The notes below the pieces were generated by a model. That model was not told the DNA's origin. It made no database searches and worked only from the letters and a program-made list of their open reading frames with translations. From positions 186,001 through 250,000 of the forward strand of contig JAIBBC010000002.1 of the NCBI GenBank assembly GCA_019694875.1: a DNA stretch of 64,000 bases, in the 5' to 3' direction. Position numbers and translations under genes: made by a program. The first letter of the stretch is position 1. Every line of letters starts with the position of its first letter. This stretch comes from Cyclobacteriaceae bacterium (GTDB taxonomy: Bacteria > Bacteroidota > Bacteroidia > Cytophagales > Cyclobacteriaceae). Below, one piece after another: positions 53,335 through 62,689 of this stretch.

Positions 53335-54309
53335 ATGAAATCTCCGAACAAACCCATTGGAATATTTTACGAACACCACGTTTGGTTTAAACCTCTTTTT
53401 GCCGAGTTGCAACGCAGAAACATCCCGTTTGTGCGCATCAATGCTGCCCAGAGCCAATTCAATCCGCACGAGCGTGATGCACCTTATAGCCTGGTCGTAA
53501 ACCGCGTGAGTTCATCCGCGTATTTGCGGGGCAACGTTCAGGGCATCTTTTACACAGCAAACTTTCTCAACCACATCGAACGCCTCGGCATACCTGTGGT
53601 TAACGGTACTTTCGCACAAGAAATTGAAACATCCAAGGCGCGGCAACTCGGACTGATTGCTTCGCTTGGTCTCCCGTTTCCGAAAACGAGAGTTATTAAT
53701 CACATCAGCCAATTGTTGTCGGCCGCTAAATCGCTCCGTTTCCCGATACTGCTGAAACCTAACCTGGGGAGTATTGGGGCCGGAATTTTGAAGTTTGAAA
53801 GTGCGCACAAGCTGCAACGCGCAATCGATTTGCACCAGATCAATTTGGGTGTCGATCATTCCACATTGGTTCAGGAATTCATTCCGCCACAAGGCGGATA
53901 CATCGTGCGCGTGGAGACGCTTAACGGTAAATTTTTATACGCCATCAAAATTTTTCCCGCACGCGGAAACTTCAACTTGTCGGCAGCTGAATTGCATGAC
54001 ATCCGTACCGCGGGTAAAGAGTCGGAGAATTCATCCAACCGAATCCGGGTTGAATCTTTCGTGCCCGACCGTAAAATCATTGATGATGTTGAGCGCATCG
54101 CAAAAGCCGCCAAACTTGATGCCGGTGGCGTTGAGTATCTGATTCATCCGGAAACCCATGAGCCACATTACTACGATATCAACGCATTATCGAATTTTAT
54201 CGCCCAGGCAGAAGATGTTATCGGGTTCAATCCGCACGAAGCGTTCGTTGATTACCTCGAACAACGGCTGAAACCCGTGTATGAACTCGAACACAAACCT
54301 CTACTATAA
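53335..54309 (+). CDS. ATP-grasp ligase (RimK-like) under SAM riboswitch
   Basis: 324 aa. An N-terminal pre-ATP-grasp domain (PIGIFYEHHVWFKPLFAELQ) is followed by the ATP-grasp fold: SKARQLGLIASLGLPFPKTR, RFPILLKPNLGSIGAGILKF, QEFIPPQGGYIVRVETLNGK, and the Mg-binding end HYYDINALSNFIAQAEDV. This is the layout of RimK-type carboxylate-amine ligases, which join an amino acid to a carboxylate through an acyl phosphate. The S-box leader suggests a link with methionine or SAM metabolism. The alpha/beta-hydrolase gene starts 2 bp later. The substrate is unknown. Confidence 0.85.
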   Translation: MKSPNKPIGIFYEHHVWFKPLFAELQRRNIPFVRINAAQSQFNPHERDAPYSLVVNRVSSSAYLRGNVQGIFYTANFLNHIERLGIPVVNGTFAQEIETSKARQLGLIASLGLPFPKTRVINHISQLLSAAKSLRFPILLKPNLGSIGAGILKFESAHKLQRAIDLHQINLGVDHSTLVQEFIPPQGGYIVRVETLNGKFLYAIKIFPARGNFNLSAAELHDIRTAGKESENSSNRIRVESFVPDRKIIDDVERIAKAAKLDAGGVEYLIHPETHEPHYYDINALSNFIAQAEDVIGFNPHEAFVDYLEQRLKPVYELEHKPLL

Positions 54310-54311
54310 GA

Positions 54312-55097
54312 TTGATTATGGCGGTAAATTCCAATTCTTACTATCAAACGTATATCAACACCGGTGAAGGGCAGGTTGTTATCTTGCTGCACGGAATTTT
54401 CGGTAACGTGCATATCTGGAAGCCTGTGGTGGAAGCATTGCGGCCGTCATACCGGGTAGTCATTCCCAGGATTCCGCTAAGCGATCTCCCGCTTGAGGAT
54501 GCGAATGTGAAACACATCGCACATGTGCTGCATGAGTTCGTTGAACACCATGAGTTGAAAAACGTTATACTGGTCGGGCATGCTGTTGGCGGTCAGCTTG
54601 CGCTGATGTATACGCATCTCTACCCGGGTAATGTAAAAAAACTGGTATTGGTAGGAAGCGCAGGATTAATTGAGCGAGCCCCGTTGCCCGGTTCCGAACC
54701 GCTCGATCTTCAAATCCTGCAGGATGAATTTGAACAAGCCTATTACTTCAAAGGACACCTGCCAGACAAGGTTGCCGAAGATCTTTGTGAAGTTGCTGAT
54801 GATACTTCAAAACATGCCGCAATCGAAAAAATCGCCCGGTCATCCAGGCAGTACGAAGTTTCAACGTTTCTCGGTAAAATTGACCATCCTGTGTTATTGG
54901 TGTGGGGCCTGCATGATCCTGTGTCTCCGCCAGAGTCTGCACTTCACTTTAATGACCTGCTTTCAAATTCTGAAATCAGGTTTATCGAAAACTGCGGCCA
55001 TGTACCGATGGTTGAAAAGCCCGACCAATTTGTAACACATCTTTTGTCATTTCTCAAACCATCTTCGGGGAGCGCATGGCATTCGAAAAAACATTGA
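54312..55097 (+). CDS. Alpha/beta-hydrolase fold protein with Ala in place of the nucleophile Ser
   Basis: 261 aa, canonical fold order. Oxyanion loop VVILLHGIFGNVHIWKPVVE, then the nucleophile elbow VILVGHAVGGQLALMYTHLY, where the usual GxSxG is GHAVG. The acid (VLLVWGLHDPVSPPESAL) and histidine (RFIENCGHVPMVEKPDQF) are kept. Without the serine it cannot be a standard esterase. Some relatives with GHA elbows (RutD-like) are known. An alternative start lies at the second ATG two codons in. It is translated 2 bp after the ATP-grasp gene, so the two products probably act in one pathway. Confidence 0.85.
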   Translation: MIMAVNSNSYYQTYINTGEGQVVILLHGIFGNVHIWKPVVEALRPSYRVVIPRIPLSDLPLEDANVKHIAHVLHEFVEHHELKNVILVGHAVGGQLALMYTHLYPGNVKKLVLVGSAGLIERAPLPGSEPLDLQILQDEFEQAYYFKGHLPDKVAEDLCEVADDTSKHAAIEKIARSSRQYEVSTFLGKIDHPVLLVWGLHDPVSPPESALHFNDLLSNSEIRFIENCGHVPMVEKPDQFVTHLLSFLKPSSGSAWHSKKH

Positions 55098-55161
55098 TTA
55101 TTTTCGATATATCCGACACTTATTTGTAAATACCGGTGTTGTAGGCGAAACCAAACCCTGA

Positions 55162-56493
55162 ATGTCAGTACCGCCCCCGGAACGAAAACTTGGATTGCTT
55201 CAGGCTACGGCCATCAACATGATCGACATGGTGGGCATCGGGTCGTTTATTACCATGCCCATGGTCATCGGGTTAATGAATGGCCCATATTTTTTATATG
55301 CCTGGGTAGCAGGTGCCTTGCTCTCGTTCATCGATGCGATGGTATGGAGTGAACTGGGTGCTGCATTTCCGTTGGCCGGAGGGTCTTATAATTTTTTGAA
55401 AGAAACCTATGCCAAGACAGGTGCCGGAAAACTGATGAGCTTTTTGTTCGTCTGGCAAACCATGATCCAGGCGCCCCTGGTTATTGCATCGGCTGCGATA
55501 GGGTTCGCGGCATACTTTTCTTACCTGGTACCGGTTACGGTTTGGCAGTTGAAGATTATCAGCGGGGGAGTGGTTGTACTCATCATCGTGTTGCTGTTCC
55601 GGAAGATTGAAGCGATCGGTAAAATAAGCGTGGTGCTTTGGGTAATTGTGATCGGTACCATCGTATGGATTATTGGCGGAGGTTTGGTTAACGGAAATTT
55701 TCTTCAGCCTATAGCTGAGATTAATGAAAATCTTACGTTCAACTACGCATTTATTGCCGCCATCGGGTACGCATCCGTAAAAACGGTTTACAGTTATCTT
55801 GGGTACTATAATGTGTGTCATTTAGGTGGCGAGATCATCAATCCCTCCCGGAATATTCCGCGCAGCATGTTCCTTTCCATTTTTGGAATCTCGGCCTTGT
55901 ACTTGCTGATGAATGTAAGCGTGGTAAGTGTTATCCCATGGAACTACGCAAAAGACAGTGAGTTCCTGGTGAGCTTGTTCATGCAGGAGCTTGCGGGTCC
56001 GGTTGCTGCAACTGTTGCCACCGTGTTAATTCTGATCGTGGCATTTGCTTCGGTGTTTTCGGCAACGCTGGGCTACAGCCGCATTCCGTATGCCGCTGCT
56101 GCCGATGGCTCGTTCTTTAAAGTTTTTGCGCGGTTGCATCCCACCGGAAATTTTCCGTACGTGTCGTTGCTGGTGCTTGGCGGAATTGCTTTTGTATTCA
56201 GTTTATTGTTCCGGTTGAGCGAGGTAATCAGCGCTATTCTCGCGATGCGCATTCTGATCCAGTTTATTGGACAGGCAATTGGCTTACTGATCCTCCGGCA
56301 AAGCAAAAGCAAAGAATTCCCGTACAAAATGCCGTTGTATCCCTGGCCGGTAATTATCGCCATTGCCATGTGGGCGTTTATCCTTTTCTCCACGGGATTG
56401 AAAATGGTTGCCGGAGGTGTATGCGTAATTGCGCTCGGAATCGCTGCCTTCGTGATTAAATCGTACACTGAGAAAAGAAAAAGCTCCTCGTAG
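55162..56493 (+). CDS. APC-family amino acid permease
   Basis: 443 aa with about 12 membrane helices. The first helix carries TAINMIDMVGIGSFITMPMV, with the unwound GIGSFI substrate site of the APC superfamily; helix 6 has FNYAFIAAIGYASVKTVYSY. It would import or exchange an amino acid or related amine. It begins 64 bp after the hydrolase gene on the same strand, so it could be part of the riboswitch-controlled unit or have its own promoter. Specificity cannot be read. Confidence 0.9.
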   Translation: MSVPPPERKLGLLQATAINMIDMVGIGSFITMPMVIGLMNGPYFLYAWVAGALLSFIDAMVWSELGAAFPLAGGSYNFLKETYAKTGAGKLMSFLFVWQTMIQAPLVIASAAIGFAAYFSYLVPVTVWQLKIISGGVVVLIIVLLFRKIEAIGKISVVLWVIVIGTIVWIIGGGLVNGNFLQPIAEINENLTFNYAFIAAIGYASVKTVYSYLGYYNVCHLGGEIINPSRNIPRSMFLSIFGISALYLLMNVSVVSVIPWNYAKDSEFLVSLFMQELAGPVAATVATVLILIVAFASVFSATLGYSRIPYAAAADGSFFKVFARLHPTGNFPYVSLLVLGGIAFVFSLLFRLSEVISAILAMRILIQFIGQAIGLLILRQSKSKEFPYKMPLYPWPVIIAIAMWAFILFSTGLKMVAGGVCVIALGIAAFVIKSYTEKRKSSS

Positions 56494-56546
56494 CTACTGC
56501 TTGTTAAACTTTCTGCAACAGCTAATCATCGTGACAAAAAAAGACG

Positions 56547-57560
56547 ATGAAAAATTTTTTGATCGGTGGCCTGATATGTCTGGTTGCAACAAGCTACGCG
56601 CAAAGTCCGATGGATACGATGTATGTTCATTACACCATCAACCATCCCGTACTGAAGAAAATTGACATCCATGTAACCAAAGACAAGCAGAAAAGGAAGA
56701 AGCCATTGATTGTGTATCTCGATGGCTCGGGCAATTTTCCGATTTTCTTTAAAAATAAGGACGGCCGTTACTCGAGCAGTGTGCCGTTGCGCGCACGAAA
56801 GTACGCAAGTGAATATCACGTAGCGATGATCAGTAAACCAAGTGTACCTTTTTCTGACTCAATCCGGTATTCCGAAAATGGCCGCAGATATTACCCGGAA
56901 ACGCAGGATTTTTACGAACGTTATTCGCTCGACTGGCGTGCACAGGCGGCTTCTGAGGCTATTAATTTTTTGATCAGGACGCTTCCAGTTGATACCGACA
57001 AGATTATTGTAATGGGCTATTCCGAGGGATCACAGGTTGCGCCTGCTGTTGCTGTCTTAAATAAGAAAGTAACGCATGTGGTGTGCATGGTTGGCAATTC
57101 ACTCAATCATTTGTATGATTTTCTGTTGGATGCCCGTGTGCAGGCTGAACGAAATCAACTCACTGCGATTGAAAGCCAGCAGCTGGTCGATTCGCTTTAT
57201 CGCGAATACGAGAAAATCTATGCGGATCCGTTAAGTACTTCTAAATTCTGGTATGGCAGTACATATTTAAAGTGGAGTAGTTTCAGCAAGGTAACACCGC
57301 TGGAAAACATGCTGAAACTTTCGATCCCGATTTTGTACATCGGTGGCGGGAAAGACCGCAACCAAACCGTGATTGACATGGACTACGCCAAACTGGAATT
57401 TATGAGAAAAGGAAAAACCAATCTCACGTATCAGGTTTATCCTGAAAGCAATCATTTCTTTATGGAATCGTATGAAGAAAATGGTCAGCAGCAGTGGAAA
57501 GATCGTGTCGATGAGGTTCACACGTTCGCACTGGAGTGGGTTAAAAATCACCCCAAATAG
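56547..57560 (+). CDS. Secreted alpha/beta-hydrolase (esterase-like)
   Basis: 337 aa with a signal peptide (IGGLICLVATSYAQ). The nucleophile elbow is IIVMGYSEGSQVAPAVAVL, the likely acid is in LYIGGGKDRNQTVID, and the histidine in VYPESNHFFMES, so a complete triad is present. The core has PLIVYLDGSGNFPIFFKN as the oxyanion region. It probably hydrolyses an ester or peptide in the periplasm. The VOC gene follows after 27 bp. Not closely related to the Ala-nucleophile protein. Confidence 0.82.
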   Translation: MKNFLIGGLICLVATSYAQSPMDTMYVHYTINHPVLKKIDIHVTKDKQKRKKPLIVYLDGSGNFPIFFKNKDGRYSSSVPLRARKYASEYHVAMISKPSVPFSDSIRYSENGRRYYPETQDFYERYSLDWRAQAASEAINFLIRTLPVDTDKIIVMGYSEGSQVAPAVAVLNKKVTHVVCMVGNSLNHLYDFLLDARVQAERNQLTAIESQQLVDSLYREYEKIYADPLSTSKFWYGSTYLKWSSFSKVTPLENMLKLSIPILYIGGGKDRNQTVIDMDYAKLEFMRKGKTNLTYQVYPESNHFFMESYEENGQQQWKDRVDEVHTFALEWVKNHPK

Positions 57561-57587
57561 TTTACTTTTAGCGTCAAACCCGATGCA

Positions 57588-57950
57588 ATGAAGTATAAAG
57601 CTCTCCGCCCGATCCTCTGGACAGCCCAACTCGATGAAACGATTGTTTTTTATCGCGATGTGCTGGGCTTTACCGTTAACGAACAAAACAGCGACTGGGG
57701 CTGGGCTTCGCTGGCGAAAGATGATGTGGAAGTTATGCTGGCAAAACCGAATGAACACATGCCGTTCGACAGGCCTATGTTTACAGGCTCATTTTATATC
57801 ACCACAGAAAAAGTCGATCAGGTTTGGGAGCAATTGAAAGACAAAGCTGAAGTTGTTTACCCCGTGGAGAATTTTGACTGGGGCATGCGCGAGTTCGCGA
57901 TCTACGACAATAACGGTTATATCATTCAGTTCGGAGAAGAAATAAATTGA
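57588..57950 (+). CDS. VOC family (glyoxalase/bleomycin-resistance-like) protein
   Basis: 120 aa with the paired beta-alpha-beta-beta-beta modules: ALRPILWTAQLDETIVFYRD, VLGFTVNEQNSDWGWASLAK and the second half EVVYPVENFDWGMREFAIYD then NNGYIIQFGEEI. The typical metal ligands (Glu in the last strand) are partly present. Such small proteins can be isomerases, dioxygenases or drug-binding proteins; the function here is open. Confidence 0.9.
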   Translation: MKYKALRPILWTAQLDETIVFYRDVLGFTVNEQNSDWGWASLAKDDVEVMLAKPNEHMPFDRPMFTGSFYITTEKVDQVWEQLKDKAEVVYPVENFDWGMREFAIYDNNGYIIQFGEEIN

Positions 57951-57951
57951 A

Positions 57952-58551
57952 CTATTTTTCAAAATAGTCTTCTTCAATCTTCACAAACATTTCCGAGTCT
58001 TTGTGCTGGTCGTAATATTGCAGAAACTCCGGATATCTTCGATAACTGAACCGGATGCGGTTATCGTCATCAATTCCTGCATAGATTAGAATTACAGCGG
58101 AGAATACAGCTAATCTCCAGGTTGTGGTTTTGCCGCCTACTCTTTTTTTCCTGATTGAAGTGAGAAGATCCAGCAACGCGGTAATAATGATTAGGGCAAA
58201 TCCGATAATCTTCATCTCCGGCTCTCCGGGTAAGTACATAAATTTGAACACGAATGCGAATAAAACAACAAAGGATGTAAATCCGTAGAGGATTGTGATT
58301 GAGATCGTTCGGAAAGAAGTTGTTGCAGGCTTGGCAAGCCACCAGTTTCCAAAAAGATAGGCCGCACCGAGTATGATTGATGTCATTTGCGGAATAATTC
58401 TCAGTCTTGGAAATCCCAGTATATCGCACGCGATTACCCCGATTCCAAGAAAACTTATCAATATGAGTTCAATCGTCCACCCCACGGAGGAGGTAGCCTT
58501 TTCATTTGGATTGTTATCAATGGGTCGGTCAATAGGTTCAATAATACCCAT
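57952..58551 (-). CDS. Membrane protein of unknown function
   Basis: 199 aa. About five membrane helices (about 25-43, 50-70, 82-105, 112-130, 142-158) with a basic loop TSIRKKRVGGKTTTWRL and a C-terminal acidic, Tyr-rich cytoplasmic or periplasmic tail (FSYRRYPEFLQYYDQHKDSE). No enzymatic motif is visible. It starts 9 bp after the end of the glycosidase gene on the same strand, so the two may be co-transcribed. Confidence 0.65.
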   Translation of the reverse strand: MGIIEPIDRPIDNNPNEKATSSVGWTIELILISFLGIGVIACDILGFPRLRIIPQMTSIILGAAYLFGNWWLAKPATTSFRTISITILYGFTSFVVLFAFVFKFMYLPGEPEMKIIGFALIIITALLDLLTSIRKKRVGGKTTTWRLAVFSAVILIYAGIDDDNRIRFSYRRYPEFLQYYDQHKDSEMFVKIEEDYFEK

Positions 58552-58560
58552 AGTGCAGTC

Positions 58561-60570
58561 TTAAAAACACTCCAGTTCTGCCAACGCTACTTGTTTTGTT
58601 TTATGTTCAAACGTAACCCGTAACGCGTCTGCTTGTACCGGACTAAATTCAATCGTCTTCGAGGTATTCCCGGTTAATGGCTTGGAACTTATTAATTCTG
58701 CTATTTTCCATTCGTTACCGGATTTGTATTCAACCGTAAATGAATCCGGCACCTCAAACCGGCTATGATCGGCAAACAGATAGACAGTAATGCCTTTAAG
58801 AGTTGTCGTTTTTCCAAAGTCGATTGAATACCAGTCCGTTGTTGAAGTTGACCCTGTCGTTGCCCACCGGTTTCTGATCTCCGGGAAATACCAGATGCGC
58901 CCGTCAATGGCCTGGTAAAGCGAATCCGGAATATTATTAACCGATGCCGAGGGAACCGGAAAATCTTTCTTGCGAAGATTCAACGCCATGTTAACAGGCG
59001 TTTCCTGCGTTTTTAGTTTCTGCCGTTCACCGATGTGTACAACTGTCTTGCCGGTAGAAATAGTTGCGTCAGCTTTTTTTCCATCCACAAAAACAGTAAC
59101 GCCCTTGCCAATGTTGTATTTGGCTCCGTCCCGGTCATACACCACCGAAACATCGTGCCCGCGATAGTTGATGTTATCGAGATAGAAATACTCAATCGAA
59201 TTATCAATCAATGGGTTAATAGTCAGGCTGTCGCCTTCCGATGGACGTATGCCGCACAACCCCGAAATGACAAGATTATTGAAAGTTGAATGCAGGTAGT
59301 GATTGCTCCAGTAATAGTACACGATCGGACCTCCCAGGTTGGGGTCATAGTTCTCAACCAAATTGATCTTTCCGTCAGGCAGGTAATGCTGCCGTTTGAA
59401 CAATCTTAATAGTTTCAGATAATCGGTATTGGTAATAACATTTTGATGATAGTCATTGAGCACGTTGGCCATGGAGGTTAATGCCTGACTGGACTGATAG
59501 GGCCAGCTCGGGCCATTCCACTGACTTCCCCGCTTGCCGTCAAACCAGATAAACTGTTTGAAATAATATTCATACGATGGTTCGTTTGTTCTGAATCCAT
59601 ACTTGCCGAGAAGTTGCGTAGTGTCCAGAACATGTTTCCAGGCAATGGTGTATTTATCGTCATTGGTCGGAAGATCAAAATACCAGGGCGCCATACCGGC
59701 CAGTTCCCGACCCCGGATGAAAGTCCAGTATTTCACAAACTGGTTGTTCATCTTATACCGGTCTGTAAAATGCTGCAGCGAATCATTCCACAAGTATTTT
59801 TCTACGCGCGATTTCAAGTCGGCTGCACGTTGTGCATACAACGCCTGCGTTTCACCGTCACCTTTTAATGCAGCTATTTTGGAAATTGCCAACGCATTGC
59901 CATACATGTAACTATTAATGGTAGGGCGGAAGGTTTCTCCGCCATCAAAGCCTGCTGTGCCACCCGAGCCATCGATAGAAGCAATGGTGTATTCCGTTGC
60001 ATCGGGCATAGCGGGAATCCAGAACATGTTTTTCGCGCTATCGTAATGATCGTACCAGCCTTCGTAAGTGGCTTTCATTTTATCGAGCTGCGATACAACA
60101 AAATCTTTGTCACCGTCAACTAGGTAACGTGCGTATGTTGCATCTGCCACGCTTTCGCTGTACCGCCTGTCGTTGCCGCCTTGCTGGTAAAGATTATTGA
60201 TGTATCCGTCCATGTATCGCGGATCGCGCAACCACCGGCCTTCATAAATATGATGCATGGAAGCCGCGTTGATCGTACAGAAAGGTTCCCGGTCCCACGC
60301 AACATGATCAATAAATTCGGTAATGATGAATTCGTTCGGTCCGGTGTTTCGGATGTGTGCTTTGTACAGCTTCCACCGGTAATAATAAACCTGTTCTATT
60401 TCTTTATCGGAACACTCGAAAAAAGGAATGTTGCTTTCGTACCATGCAGCATCTTCCGCGAAGTACTCGCTCGCCAGATTTTTGTGATCAATCGGAGGCT
60501 TTTCAACGGTTGAACATGCTGAAAGTGCCACGAAGACTGCGGCCGGAAAAAGCTGGGGTTTTACGCTCAT
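58561..60570 (-). CDS. Lipoprotein glycosidase (six-hairpin, MGH1/GH63-like) with F5/8 C domain
   Basis: 669 aa. A lipoprotein signal (AAVFVALSAC) is followed by an alpha/alpha six-hairpin domain (about 40-520). Its blocks include TEFIDHVAWDREPFCTINAA, YIASIDG-like acid-rich stretches near TIASIDGSGGTAGFDGGETF, and WNGPSWPYQSSQALTSMANV, typical of MGH1/GH63-type trehalase-like enzymes. A C-terminal F5/8 type C (discoidin-like) domain (about 550-669) contains RNRWATTGSTSTTDWYSIDF and ends KTKQVALAELECF. Probably a surface alpha-glycosidase or related enzyme held on its glycan by the C-terminal domain. The exact linkage cut is unknown. Confidence 0.82.
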   Translation of the reverse strand: MSVKPQLFPAAVFVALSACSTVEKPPIDHKNLASEYFAEDAAWYESNIPFFECSDKEIEQVYYYRWKLYKAHIRNTGPNEFIITEFIDHVAWDREPFCTINAASMHHIYEGRWLRDPRYMDGYINNLYQQGGNDRRYSESVADATYARYLVDGDKDFVVSQLDKMKATYEGWYDHYDSAKNMFWIPAMPDATEYTIASIDGSGGTAGFDGGETFRPTINSYMYGNALAISKIAALKGDGETQALYAQRAADLKSRVEKYLWNDSLQHFTDRYKMNNQFVKYWTFIRGRELAGMAPWYFDLPTNDDKYTIAWKHVLDTTQLLGKYGFRTNEPSYEYYFKQFIWFDGKRGSQWNGPSWPYQSSQALTSMANVLNDYHQNVITNTDYLKLLRLFKRQHYLPDGKINLVENYDPNLGGPIVYYYWSNHYLHSTFNNLVISGLCGIRPSEGDSLTINPLIDNSIEYFYLDNINYRGHDVSVVYDRDGAKYNIGKGVTVFVDGKKADATISTGKTVVHIGERQKLKTQETPVNMALNLRKKDFPVPSASVNNIPDSLYQAIDGRIWYFPEIRNRWATTGSTSTTDWYSIDFGKTTTLKGITVYLFADHSRFEVPDSFTVEYKSGNEWKIAELISSKPLTGNTSKTIEFSPVQADALRVTFEHKTKQVALAELECF

Positions 60571-60640
60571 CGCAAAAACGGGTTACGGAAAGATAGCATT
60601 TAATGGCCAGTCCCGCTCCCCGGTTTACACGCGCGGAATT

Positions 60641-61711
60641 TTATTCTTTCGGAATGCTCAGGAAAAAGGATGAACCTTTGCCTTCTTCACTCTCAAACCA
60701 GATTTTACCGCCAAGCATATCGGCCAGTGTTTTGGAAATGTATAATCCGAGGCCGAACGACTGCTCACCCTGTAAACCAATGCGGCCGAGGCCTTGCTGA
60801 CGCTGAAAAATTTTTTGTTGAAGCGGTGTTGGAATGCCAATGCCTTTATCGGTTACCCCGATCACAACTTCCGATTCAAATTCGTCAACCGTCATGACGA
60901 TCGGATCAGATTCGTGTGAATATTTAATGGCGTTTGAAGTAAGATTATTCACGATCAATAGAAGCTTAACTTCATCGGTGGAAACAACAATGGAGTTTGA
61001 AGCAGCCCGGAAGGAAATCGGCCGGCTGATATAACTTTGTTTCAACTCGTCTGCAATATTGCCAACCTGTTTTACCACATCAAGCCGGTTTTTTCTCGGA
61101 ATGATGTGAGGTGCTTCGCGGTACTCTTCTTTATTAAGTGCTTCAATGATTCGCAGGCAATGCCGGCTGTTCTCCTGTACGAGGCTTAAGTATGTACGGA
61201 GATTTTGTTCGTTATCACTGCCAACGTGCTTTTCCGCCTCGGTGGAAAGGTGTTGCATCAGGTTTAATGCCCCGCTGATATGGTGTACAAGTGTATCCAG
61301 CAGGTTATTTTTTTTCATGGTGTATTTCAGTAAATATTCTTTATGCTGGTATGCTTCCGTTATATCGCGAACCATAACGGCCATTACTTCGCCATCCGCT
61401 ACGAGGTAACCGCGGAACGAAAGATAAATTTCACGATCGTCTGCTGCCGGAAACCGTACCTGAACGTGTGCCGTTGATTTTTCGAGGATTTCAGTCCAGT
61501 ACGCCCGGAGGTGTTCAAGTTCGGGTTGATCAAGCCTGGATAGTAGAGAAAATACCTCCTTTTGGGAAGCGTTTTCCATGAGTCCTGTCAATTCCGTAGC
61601 TGCCGGATTAATGTAGGTTATTTGGGCCTCTTTAAGACTGTAGAGAATAAGCCCCTCTTTTGAAAGATTTGTAATTTCCTGGATTACCGAGAGTGAAGCA
61701 ACGTTTTCCAT
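60641..61711 (-). CDS. Cytoplasmic PAS-domain histidine kinase
   Basis: 356 aa, no membrane helix. PAS domain at about 10-125 (SLKEAQITYINPAATELTGL), with PAC-like YLSFRGYLVADGEVMAVMVR. The H-region is LLDTLVHHISGALNLMQHLS (HHISG instead of the common SHELRTP). The ATPase has LLIVNNLTSNAIKYSHESDP, GVTDKGIGIPTPLQQ and FGLGLYISKTLADM. It lies downstream of the NarL/LuxR-type regulator gene (29 bp gap) on the same strand, so the pair likely forms one two-component system. The signal is intracellular and unknown. Confidence 0.88.
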   Translation of the reverse strand: MENVASLSVIQEITNLSKEGLILYSLKEAQITYINPAATELTGLMENASQKEVFSLLSRLDQPELEHLRAYWTEILEKSTAHVQVRFPAADDREIYLSFRGYLVADGEVMAVMVRDITEAYQHKEYLLKYTMKKNNLLDTLVHHISGALNLMQHLSTEAEKHVGSDNEQNLRTYLSLVQENSRHCLRIIEALNKEEYREAPHIIPRKNRLDVVKQVGNIADELKQSYISRPISFRAASNSIVVSTDEVKLLLIVNNLTSNAIKYSHESDPIVMTVDEFESEVVIGVTDKGIGIPTPLQQKIFQRQQGLGRIGLQGEQSFGLGLYISKTLADMLGGKIWFESEEGKGSSFFLSIPKE

Positions 61712-61739
61712 GCTTCACACTTTGCAAAAGTGCGGCCGC

Positions 61740-62408
61740 TTATTTTTTCACGAGGCCCAGGGCGGAAGCGTAAGCGATCAGCTCAACGGTGTTTTTAACC
61801 TGCCCTTTTTCGATCATGTTTTTGCGGTGCGATTCAACGGTACGTTCGGTAATGAAAAGCTCTTCCGCGATTTCGCGTGATGATTTCCCCTGCGCGAGAA
61901 GCTCCAATACTTCACGTTCGCGCTGCGAAAACAACTCTTCTTTGCCGCGCAGATTTCTTTCGATACCCAGTAAAAACTGGTTGAGATTTTTTAAGCGACC
62001 GGATGTTTCCACACAAATAAACTTTTCGCCCGTGTTCACCGCTTTTATAGCGCGAATCAGTTCTTCAAAGCCTGATTTTTTTGAAACAAATCCAAGTGCA
62101 CCGGCATTGATAATTCCCGCCACGCGGTCAGCATCGTCATACACAGAGTGTGCAACAATTTTGATGTGGGGATAAGCATCCTGAATGTGCCGGCAAAGCT
62201 GAAAACCGTTCATTGTTTTCAGGTCTTCCATGGCATCGAGGTAAATGTCAAGTATCAGAACGTCAACCGGGGTATTTTCCAGCTTGCGCAGCAACTCTTC
62301 ACCATCCTTCGCTTCGCCTGCAATTTCAATTTCTTCATCCTGACTCAGAAGATGCCTGATCCCGTCACGCATAATCTTGTAGTCTTCAACATGAAATACC
62401 CGTATCAT
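61740..62408 (-). CDS. NarL/LuxR-type response regulator
   Basis: 222 aa from the ATG at 62408, preceded by AGAAAGGAAAGA (strong ribosome-binding site). The open frame reaches 62543 but that extension is not receiver-like. The receiver has the Asp54 phosphorylation site in DVLILDIYLD, then KIVAHSVYDDADRVAGIINA and GALGFVSKKSGFEELIRAIK. The C-terminal GerE helix-turn-helix is REREVLELLAQGKSSREIAE followed by ELFITERTVESHRKNM. It is transcribed just before the PAS kinase, its likely partner. Confidence 0.94.
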   Translation of the reverse strand: MIRVFHVEDYKIMRDGIRHLLSQDEEIEIAGEAKDGEELLRKLENTPVDVLILDIYLDAMEDLKTMNGFQLCRHIQDAYPHIKIVAHSVYDDADRVAGIINAGALGFVSKKSGFEELIRAIKAVNTGEKFICVETSGRLKNLNQFLLGIERNLRGKEELFSQREREVLELLAQGKSSREIAEELFITERTVESHRKNMIEKGQVKNTVELIAYASALGLVKK

Positions 62409-62689
62409 TCTTTCCTTTCTAAGACTTTGCGCGCGAATAAGCATCCGTTTAAAATTAAAATCAAACTTGCGGGTGAAAAGGTTCATAAAATCCGGAAATC
62501 CACGGAGTAATTTTCTGCCATCGAATTGTAGAATGACGGGCAAATGTAAAAATCCGTGTTTTTCGGGATGGTTTTTGATTAGGTGAAACTCGTTCTTTAC
62601 GCCTTAACTAATAACCTGAACCGAGTGTGTGGTGTGAAGCTTTGTCTGTGGGGTCTGGCTTCACGCTTCGGTCAGGCAGCCCCGAACCT

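Noticed and set aside
58070-58429. Second minus-strand frame within the membrane protein gene at 57952
   Set aside because: Alternative frame of the same region, without membrane segments or start signals.
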